Part shown: positions 54,272 through 62,000 of the stretch, one piece after another
Layout of the letters: each line of letters starts with the position of its first letter
Position numbering within the stretch: position 1 is the stretch's first letter
Assembly: GCF_001592305.1 (NCBI RefSeq)
Contig: NZ_BCWR01000007.1
Span: 1 to 64,000, forward strand
Reading direction: 5' to 3'
Source: Hydrogenophaga taeniospiralis CCUG 15921
GTDB taxonomy: Bacteria > Pseudomonadota > Gammaproteobacteria > Burkholderiales > Burkholderiaceae_C
Length of the DNA: 64,000 bases
The notes under the pieces: model-generated
What the model was told of the DNA's origin: nothing
Database searches by the model: none
What the model saw: the letters and a program-made list of their open reading frames with translations, nothing else
Position numbers and translations under genes: made by a program

Positions 54272-57159
54272 ACGCCCGCGATCTGCCCCCGGGCATGGCG
54301 CCCGTCGCCTTCACGCTCAACGGACAGCCGGTGGAGGCCGCGCCGGGTGAGAGCCTTCTGAAAGTGGCGCAGCGCGTGGGCATCTCGATCCCGCATCTGT
54401 GCCACAAGGACGGCCTGCGCAGCCCCGGCAACTGCCGCGCCTGCGTGGTCGAGGTGGCGGGCGAACGCGTGCTCGCGCCCTCGTGCTGCCGCGCGCCGCA
54501 GCCGGGCATGGTGGTCAGTACCGACAGCCCGCGCGCCGCCGCGGCGCAGAAAACGGTGCTGGAACTGCTGCTGGCCGACGCGCCCGACACCACGGCGCTC
54601 AAGCACGACAGCGAGCTGGCGCACTGGGCCGGGCTGGCCGGCGCTCAACCGGGCCGCTTTCCCTTGCGCGCCGCATACGCCGTTCGCCCTGAGCCCGTCG
54701 AAGGGCGCACCCACACTGCGGCCGGGCTTCGACAGGCTCAGCCCGAACGGTGGGGTACTGACACATCGCACCCGGCCATGACGGTGAACCTCGACGCCTG
54801 CATCCAGTGCACGCGCTGCATCCGCGCCTGCCGCGAGACGCAGGGCAACGACGTGCTGGGGCTGGCGTTCCGGGGCGGCCATGCGCAGATCGTGTTCGAC
54901 CAGAACGACCCCATGGGCGAGAGCACCTGCGTGGCCTGCGGCGAATGCGTGCAGGCCTGCCCCACGGGCGCCATCGCCCCCGCCAACGGCGCCTACGCCA
55001 AGGCCTCGCAGCAGCGGGTGGACTCGGTCTGCCCCTTCTGCGGCGTGGGCTGCCAGATGAGCTACCACGTGAGCAACGGCAGGATCGAACACGTGGAGGG
55101 CAAGGCCGGACCGGCCAACGAAGGGCGTTTGTGCGTGAAAGGCCGCTTCGGCTTTGACTACGCGCACAGCCCCGAGCGCCTCACGCGGCCCCTGATCCGC
55201 CGCGCCGACGCGCCCAAGGACCCCGCCAGCGTGATGCATCGCGACTGGCGCGAACTGTTTCGCGAAGCCACCTGGGACGAGGCGCTGGACGCCGCCGCCA
55301 CCGGCCTGCGCCGGGCCATGGCCAGCACCAGCGCGCGTGGCCGCCAGGGGCCGGTGGCGGGTTTCGGCTCGGCCAAGGGCACGAACGAAGAGGCCTACCT
55401 GTTCCAGAAACTGATCCGCTCCGCTTTCGGCACCCACAACGTGGACCACTGCACCCGCCTGTGCCACGCCTCCAGCGTGGCCGCGCTGATGGAGGGCCTG
55501 GGCTCGGCCGTGGTCACCAACCCGCTGCGCGACGTGGTGCACGCCGACGTCGTGCTCATCATCGGCGCCAACCCGGCGCAGAACCACCCGGTGGGCGCGA
55601 CCTGGATCAAGAACGCGATCCAGCAACGCGGCATGAAACTCGTGCTGATCGACCCGCGCCGCACCGAACTCGCGCGCCAGGCCTGGAAACACCTGGGTTT
55701 CAAGTCCGGCACCGACGTGGCCCTGCTCAACGCGCTGCTGCACACCATCATCTTCGAGGGCCTGGCGAACACCGCCTACATCGAGCAGCACACGCTGGAC
55801 TTCGCGCGGCTCAAGGCCCATGTGGCCGATTTCAGCCCCGAGGCCATGGCGCCGGTGTGCGGCATCGACGCGACCACCCTGCGCGAGGTGGCACGCGCCT
55901 ACGCCACGGCCGGCAGCGCCATGATCCTCTGGGGCATGGGCGTCAGCCAGCACACCCACGGCACCGACAACGCGCGCTGCCTGATCGCGCTCTCGCTCAT
56001 CACCGGTCAGATCGGCCGCCCCGGCACCGGCCTGCACCCCCTGCGCGGGCAGAACAACGTGCAGGGCGCGAGCGACGCGGGCCTGATCCCCATGGTGCTG
56101 CCCGACTACCACCGCGTCTCCGAACCCGCCGCGCGCGCGAAGGCCGAACGGCTCTGGGGCGTGCCCGCCGGCACGCTGGGCAGCGAGCCCGGCCTGACCG
56201 TGGTGGAGATCGTCAACGCGGCCTACGACGGCCAGATCCGCGCCATGCTGATCCAGGGCGAAAACCCCGCCATGAGCGACCCCGATGCCCACCACGCCCG
56301 CGAAGCCCTCGCGCGGCTGGACCACCTGGTGGTGCAGGACATCTTCCTGACCGAGACCGCCTGCCTGGCCGACGTGGTGCTGCCCGCCACCGCCTGGCCC
56401 GAGAAGACCGGCAGCGTGACCAACACCGACCGCTGCGTGCAGCTCGGCCGCAAGGCCGTGCCGGCGCCGGGCGAGGCGCGGGCCGACGCCTGGATCACCG
56501 AGCAGCTCGCGCGCCGCCTCGGCCTGGGCTGGGCCTACGACGTCGCGCCCGACGGCACGGCCAGCGTGGACGCAGACCACGGCATCGGCGCCGTGTTCGA
56601 GGAAATGCGCGCGCTCATGCCCAGCATCGCCGGGCTGTCGTGGGCGCGGTTGCAGCGCGAAGGAGCCGTCACCTACCCGGTGGACAACGAGAGCGACCCC
56701 GGTCACCCGGTGGTGTTCACCGACCATTTCCCCACGCCCACCGGCCGCGCCACCCTGGTGCCATCCGCGCTCACGCCGCCGGCCGAGACGCCCGACGCCG
56801 ATTACCCGCTGGTGCTCATCACCGGGCGCCAGCTCGAACACTGGCACACCGGCAGCATGACACGGCGCAGCCAGGTGCTGGACGCGGTGGAGCCCGGCCC
56901 GGTGGTCAGCCTGCACCCCGAAACCGCGGCCCGGCTCGGTCTTGTGGCGGGCGAAGTGGCGCAGGTGCGGTCGCGGCGCGGCAGCGTGGCGCTGGCGGTG
57001 CGGTTCGACGCGGGCATGCCGCGCGACACCGCTTTCATCCCGTTCGCCTACGCCGAAGCCGCGGCCAACCTGCTGACCAACCCCGCGCTCGATCCGGTGG
57101 GCAAGATCGCCGAGCTCAAGTACTGCGCGGTGGATGTGCGGCCGATGAAGGCAAACTGA
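54268..57159 (+). CDS. formate dehydrogenase alpha subunit (Mo/W-bis-MGD), with in-frame repeat insertion
   Basis: The 963-residue catalytic subunit oxidises formate to CO2. Its order is: N-terminal plant-type [2Fe-2S] domain (Cys45, 56, 59, 73), two [4Fe-4S] ferredoxin motifs (CIQCTRCIRAC and CVACGECVQAC), a cluster motif CPFCGVGCQ, and the molybdopterin domain. The active residue is Cys399, next to His400 in RLCHASSV, where some enzymes have selenocysteine. Residues of about 136-164 translate an inverted pair of dispersed repeats at 54681-54749, in the linker between the first two domains. The N-terminal half recalls NuoG. No fdhD is visible near it. Confidence 0.93.
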   Translation: MNARDLPPGMAPVAFTLNGQPVEAAPGESLLKVAQRVGISIPHLCHKDGLRSPGNCRACVVEVAGERVLAPSCCRAPQPGMVVSTDSPRAAAAQKTVLELLLADAPDTTALKHDSELAHWAGLAGAQPGRFPLRAAYAVRPEPVEGRTHTAAGLRQAQPERWGTDTSHPAMTVNLDACIQCTRCIRACRETQGNDVLGLAFRGGHAQIVFDQNDPMGESTCVACGECVQACPTGAIAPANGAYAKASQQRVDSVCPFCGVGCQMSYHVSNGRIEHVEGKAGPANEGRLCVKGRFGFDYAHSPERLTRPLIRRADAPKDPASVMHRDWRELFREATWDEALDAAATGLRRAMASTSARGRQGPVAGFGSAKGTNEEAYLFQKLIRSAFGTHNVDHCTRLCHASSVAALMEGLGSAVVTNPLRDVVHADVVLIIGANPAQNHPVGATWIKNAIQQRGMKLVLIDPRRTELARQAWKHLGFKSGTDVALLNALLHTIIFEGLANTAYIEQHTLDFARLKAHVADFSPEAMAPVCGIDATTLREVARAYATAGSAMILWGMGVSQHTHGTDNARCLIALSLITGQIGRPGTGLHPLRGQNNVQGASDAGLIPMVLPDYHRVSEPAARAKAERLWGVPAGTLGSEPGLTVVEIVNAAYDGQIRAMLIQGENPAMSDPDAHHAREALARLDHLVVQDIFLTETACLADVVLPATAWPEKTGSVTNTDRCVQLGRKAVPAPGEARADAWITEQLARRLGLGWAYDVAPDGTASVDADHGIGAVFEEMRALMPSIAGLSWARLQREGAVTYPVDNESDPGHPVVFTDHFPTPTGRATLVPSALTPPAETPDADYPLVLITGRQLEHWHTGSMTRRSQVLDAVEPGPVVSLHPETAARLGLVAGEVAQVRSRRGSVALAVRFDAGMPRDTAFIPFAYAEAAANLLTNPALDPVGKIAELKYCAVDVRPMKAN
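54681..54749 (+). repeat. inverted pair of the CTGAGCCNGTCGAAGG-type repeat inside the formate dehydrogenase gene
   Basis: A unit at 54681-54706 (CGTTCGCCCTGAGCCCGTCG plus AAGGGC) is followed after 17 bp by its inverted partner at 54724-54749 (GGCTTCGACAGGCTCAGCCC plus GAACG). The pair can fold into a long hairpin. It encodes the peptide runs VRPEPVEGR and GLRQAQPER, which are the known translation signature of this repeat in proteins. Confidence 0.88.
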
Positions 57160-57295
57160 TACGGCATGAACGCGGCGCTCATCTTGACGCGTCTCAAGCA
57201 CCGCGCCGTGCCAGACCGCTAAGATGGGTTTCGCGAACGTTGCGGCAACACCGTGGCGTTTTCCTTCAACAACTTCCCCCATCAGGAGGCATGCC

Positions 57296-57733
57296 ATGTT
57301 CAAGAAAATCCTCGTCCCCACCGACGGTTCCCAGCAGGCGGCCCGCGCCTCGACCATCGCCGCGCGGCTGGCCAAAAGCCAGGGTGCCCAGGTGGTCGGT
57401 GTGTATGTGATCGATCCGTTTCCCTACATTGGCATTGGCGACGCGTCGGCGATCGGCCTGCAGGCCTACCTGACCGAGGCCAAGTCGGCCGCCGGCCAGG
57501 CGCTGGACGCGCTGGGCAAGGTTTGCGCCGACGAAGGCGTGCCCTTCGTCGGGGACACCATCGAACGCAATGTGGTGTACGAGGGCATCCTGGAAACCGC
57601 CGAGGCGGAAGGCTGCGACCTCGTGGTGATGGGCTCGCACGGCCGCCAGGGCATCAAGGCGCTGATCCTGGGCAGCGTGGCGCAGAAGGTGCTCACGCAC
57701 GCCAAGGTACCGGTGCTGATCGCCAAGTCCTGA
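57296..57733 (+). CDS. universal stress protein (UspA family)
   Basis: The 145-residue protein is a single Usp domain: FKKILVPTDGSQQAARA at the start and the ATP-binding signature GSHGRQGIKALILGSVAQKV near residues 112-131. Those G-rich residues are intact, so it should be a nucleotide-binding Usp. A perfect AGGAGG ribosome site lies 6 bases before the ATG at 57296. It follows the formate dehydrogenase after 136 bp and probably has its own promoter. Stops converge with the solute-binding protein gene 22 bp away. Confidence 0.9.
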   Translation: MFKKILVPTDGSQQAARASTIAARLAKSQGAQVVGVYVIDPFPYIGIGDASAIGLQAYLTEAKSAAGQALDALGKVCADEGVPFVGDTIERNVVYEGILETAEAEGCDLVVMGSHGRQGIKALILGSVAQKVLTHAKVPVLIAKS

Positions 57734-57755
57734 ACGTCCTGGCGATCCGAGGGCG

Positions 57756-58889
57756 TCACCGTCTGAATTTGCCGGTGGCGTCCACGATGGACAGGTCGGC
57801 AAAGTCCAGCCCGGTGTGGTTCGTGGGGCTGTAGCTGACCGACAGTCCGCCCAGGTTGAAGTTGCGCAGGCCTTCGAGCGCGTCGCGCAGCGCCACCGGC
57901 GTCGGGTTGGGACCGGCGCGCCGCAGGCCTTCCACCAGCACCTTGGCCGCGGCAAAGCCTTCCATCATCGCGGGCGATACCCCGTCCATGCCCTTGGCCT
58001 TGGCCAGGTCCAGCGCTTCCTTGATCAAGGGATACGCCACCGAGCGCTCGTTGGGAAACACCTGGGTCACGATCACGCCGCGCGCGTGTTCTCCCAGCAG
58101 CTTGATGAAACCCTCCGAGGCGTTGTTGGAGAGCGTGACGATCTGCGCACGCGAACCCGCGGCGCGGATCGCTTTCACCGCGTTGGCCGTGTTGCCGGCC
58201 GAACCGATGATCATGACCGCCTGGGCGTTGCTCTGGTGGACCTTGGGGGCCAGTTCGGCGAAGTCGGGTTTGTCGCGTGGGAACTTGTCCTGCAGCACCG
58301 GTTTGATGCCCGCTTTGGCGAAACCGGCCAGTGCGCCCTTGGCCGAATCGGCGCCGAAGGAATCGTCGGTTTCCAGCACTGCGATGCGGGCGATGCCGAT
58401 GCTGGCCAGATGCTCGATGGCCTTGGCCGCCTCACGCTGGTAGGTGGCGCGCACGTTGAACAACCAGGGGTGGACCGGATCGTGCAGCGCCATGGCGCCG
58501 GTGCTCGGGCCCACCAGCGGCACCTTGAGCTCGCTCAGCAGCGGCAGAAGGGCCTGCGCATGCGGTGTGCCGCGGTTCAGGAACAGGGCCAGCACGTTTT
58601 GCCGGGTGACCAGCTCGCGCGCGGCTTCCACCGTGAGTTTCGGGTCGAACTTGTCGTCCACCGAAATCAGCTCGATCTTCTGGCCGTTGACGCCACCGCG
58701 CGCGTTCACCGCGTCCAGATACAGCTTGGCACCCTCGGTGTTCTCCTTCACGCCGGCCGCCACCGAGCCGGTGAAGCCCGAGGGCTGGCCAATGCGCAAC
58801 TGGGCCCATGCGGGCGCGCTCAGGGCGAGCAGGGCCGCCATGCCCCAGGTGGTCAGCGCACGGCGCGTGCCCGATGTGGCAGTTTTCAT
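57756..58889 (-). CDS. ABC transporter substrate-binding protein (branched-chain amino acid type)
   Basis: The 377-residue periplasmic protein has a Sec signal peptide (hydrophobic stretch then ALSAPAWAQ, cleavage probably after AWA) and a type I periplasmic binding fold. LRIGQPSGFTGSVAAGVKEN and VNGQKIELISVDDKFDP are typical of the LivJ-like group. Binding residues cannot be assigned to a substrate. No permease or ATPase genes lie next to it, so it must work with a system encoded elsewhere. Start MKTATSG at 58889 has a GGAGA site 7 bases upstream. It is divergent from uvrA. Confidence 0.9.
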   Translation of the reverse strand: MKTATSGTRRALTTWGMAALLALSAPAWAQLRIGQPSGFTGSVAAGVKENTEGAKLYLDAVNARGGVNGQKIELISVDDKFDPKLTVEAARELVTRQNVLALFLNRGTPHAQALLPLLSELKVPLVGPSTGAMALHDPVHPWLFNVRATYQREAAKAIEHLASIGIARIAVLETDDSFGADSAKGALAGFAKAGIKPVLQDKFPRDKPDFAELAPKVHQSNAQAVMIIGSAGNTANAVKAIRAAGSRAQIVTLSNNASEGFIKLLGEHARGVIVTQVFPNERSVAYPLIKEALDLAKAKGMDGVSPAMMEGFAAAKVLVEGLRRAGPNPTPVALRDALEGLRNFNLGGLSVSYSPTNHTGLDFADLSIVDATGKFRR

Positions 58890-59029
58890 GGGTTTGTCTC
58901 CGGTTGTATCTGTCCAATGGGGGAGTCTGGTGAGTTCGCCCGGGCACTGCATTGTGGATATTACCTACGCGGTCTCGGATGGCGCACCCCCTCCGTAGAA
59001 TGTTTGCCTCCCACTCTGGAGCCCCCCGC

Positions 59030-62000
59030 ATGTCCGACGCCTTCCTGCCCGCCGAACCCTTGTCGGCCGAAACGCCTGTGTCTCCAGTCGCCACCGAGGG
59101 GGAGGGCCGCACGGCCGAAGGCGGTACCGGGCTGATCCGCATCCGCGGCGCGCGCCAGCACAACCTGAAGAACATCGACCTCGACATCCGCACTGGCGAG
59201 CTCACGGTGGTCACCGGGCCCAGCGGCTCGGGCAAGTCCAGCCTGGTGTTCGACACGTTGTTCGCCGAGGGCCAGCGCCGCTACGTCGAGACCTTCAGCG
59301 CCTACGCGCGCCAGTTCCTCGACCGCATGGACAAGCCGGCGGTGGACCGGGTGGAGGGTGTGCCGCCCGCCATCGCCATCGACCAGACCAACCCGGTGCG
59401 CTCCTCGCGCTCGACCGTGGGCACGATGACCGAGCTGAACGACCACCTGAAGCTCCTGTTCGCGCGCGGCGCCGAGCTGTTCGACCGCGAAACCGCGCTG
59501 CCGGTGCGGCACGACTCGCCCGAGTCGATCTACGCCGAGCTGCAGAAGCGCTGTGTTGAACTGGGCGATCCGCGGCTGGTGGTGACCTTCCCCGTCGAAC
59601 TGCCCGCCAGCACCACGCCCGAAGAAATCGAACAATGGCTCTCGGCCAGCGGCTACACCCGCGTGCAGGCCGAGCGTGTGGTGCAGCGCGCCGCGCCCGC
59701 GCCCGACGCCAAGGCGGCCAAGACCCCGAAGGCGAAAACCGCCAAAGCGGCCAAGGCTGCCGCGGTCAGCGAATCGGTGAAAGTGCTCGACGTGGTGGCC
59801 GACCGTTTCCGCATCGGCACGGCCGAGCAGGCGCGCGTGATGGAGGCCATCGAAGCCGGCCTCAAGCGTGGCAGCGGCAAGCTGATGGTGTATGTGCTTG
59901 GTGAGGATGGAGCCGAGCCAGTGATTTGGCGTTTTTCGACCGGCCTGCACTGCCCCGAAAGCGACATCCGCTACAGCGACCCCACGCCGTCCATGTTCTC
60001 GTTCAACTCGGCCGTGGGCGCCTGCGAGGCCTGCCGGGGCTTTGGCCGGGTGATCGGGGTGGACTACGGTCTGGTGATCCCCAACGACAAGCTCACGCTG
60101 CGCGCGGGCGCGGTCAAGGTGTTCCAGACGCCGGCCTGGAAGGAGGCGCAAGACGATCTGATGCGCCACGCCGAAGCCGCCGGCATCCCGCGCGACACGC
60201 CCTGGGCCAAGCTCACGCCCGAGCAGCAGCACTGGGTGAAGGCCGGCTCGCCGAACTGGAACGGCAAGTGGAACCAGCACTGGTTCGGCATCGCGCGCTT
60301 CTTCGAGTACCTGGAGAGCAAGGCCTACAAGATGCACATCCGGGTGCTCTTGTCCAAGTACCGCAGCTACACCGAATGCCCGAGCTGCGGCGGCGCCCGT
60401 CTGAAGACCGACAGCCTGCTCTGGCGCGTCGGCACCCAGCAGCAGGCCGACGCGGTGCTGCCGCCCGAGCAACGCTATCTGCCGCAGGGCGTGAAATGGT
60501 CGCGCGCGCAGCTCGAAGCCTTGCCCGGCCTGTGCCTGCACGACCTGATGCTGCTGCCGCTGGACAAGCTAAGGCTGTTTTTTGCGTCCCTTGCTCCGTT
60601 CCTCGTTGGGGGCGGGCAGGAGTCCCACACCGGCCAGGCGCAGGCCCTCAAGCTCCTGCTCGACGAAATCAACACCCGCCTGCGCTACCTCTGCGAGGTC
60701 GGCATCGGCTACCTCACGCTGGACCGCCAGAGCCGCACCCTCAGCGGCGGCGAGGTGCAGCGCATCAACCTCACCACGGCGCTCGGCACCTCGCTGGTCA
60801 ACACGCTGTTCGTGCTCGACGAACCCAGCATCGGCCTGCACCCGCGCGACATGGCGCGCATCAACAAGGCCATGCTGCGCCTGCGCGACGCGGGCAACAC
60901 CCTGGTGGTGGTGGAGCACGACCCGGCGGTGATGCTCGCGGCCGACCGCCTGATCGACATGGGTCCGGGCCCGGGTGAGCGCGGGGGGCAGATCGTGTTC
61001 GACGGCACGCCCGAAGCCATCCGCGACGCCGACACGCTCACCGGCGCCTACCTGGGCGCGCGCAAGCAGGTCGGCATGGGCTTCAAGCGCATGGTGACCG
61101 ACAACACGCCGCGCCTGATCCTGGAAGGCGCGCGCGAACACAACCTGAAGAACGTCACCGTGGACTTTCCGCTGCAGCGCCTGGTGGTGGTCACCGGCGT
61201 CTCGGGTTCGGGCAAGTCCAGCCTGATCCAGGACGTGCTCGCGCCCGCGCTGCTGCGCCATTTCGGCAAATCCACCGACACCCCCGGCGCGCACGACCGC
61301 CTGCTCGGCGCCGACTTCCTGAGCGAGGTTGTGTTCGTCGACCAGTCGCCCATCGGCAAGACCGCGCGCTCCAACCCGGTGAGTTACGTCGGCGCCTGGG
61401 ACGCCCTGCGTGCCCTGTTCGCCGACGCGCCGCTGTCGCGCCAGCGCAGCTACACCGCGAGCAAGTTCAGCTTCAACGGTGGCGACGGCCGCTGCCCCAC
61501 CTGCGGTGGCTCGGGCTTCGAGCACGTGGAGATGCAGTTCCTGAGCGACGTGTACCTGCGTTGTCCGGACTGCGACGGCAAACGCTACCGGCCCGAGATT
61601 CTGGAGGTGCGCATCGAACGTGGGGGCCGCACGCTCAACGTGGCCGACGTGCTCGACCTCACCGTGAGCGAAGCGGCTGCGCTGTTCGGCAACGACCGCG
61701 AAGTGATCCGCGCCCTGCAGCCCATCGTGGACGTGGGGCTGGAGTACGTGAAGCTCGGCCAGCCCGTGCCCACGCTCTCGGGCGGCGAAGCGCAGCGGCT
61801 CAAGCTCGCGGGCTTCCTGGCCGAGGCGGCCAAGTCGGCCAGCGCCAGCCGCCAGCCGATCTCGCGCAAGGGCACGCTGTTCCTGTTCGACGAACCCACC
61901 ACCGGCCTGCATTTCGACGACATCGCCAAACTCATGCGCTCCTTGCGCAAGCTGCTCGACGCCGGGCACTCGCTGGTGGTCATCGAGCACAACCTGGACG

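Noticed and set aside
53893..57375. Antisense open frame of about 1160 codons opposite the formate dehydrogenase genes
   Set aside because: Composition is His/Gly/Ala-rich shadow sequence, while the opposite strand codes for a fully recognisable enzyme.
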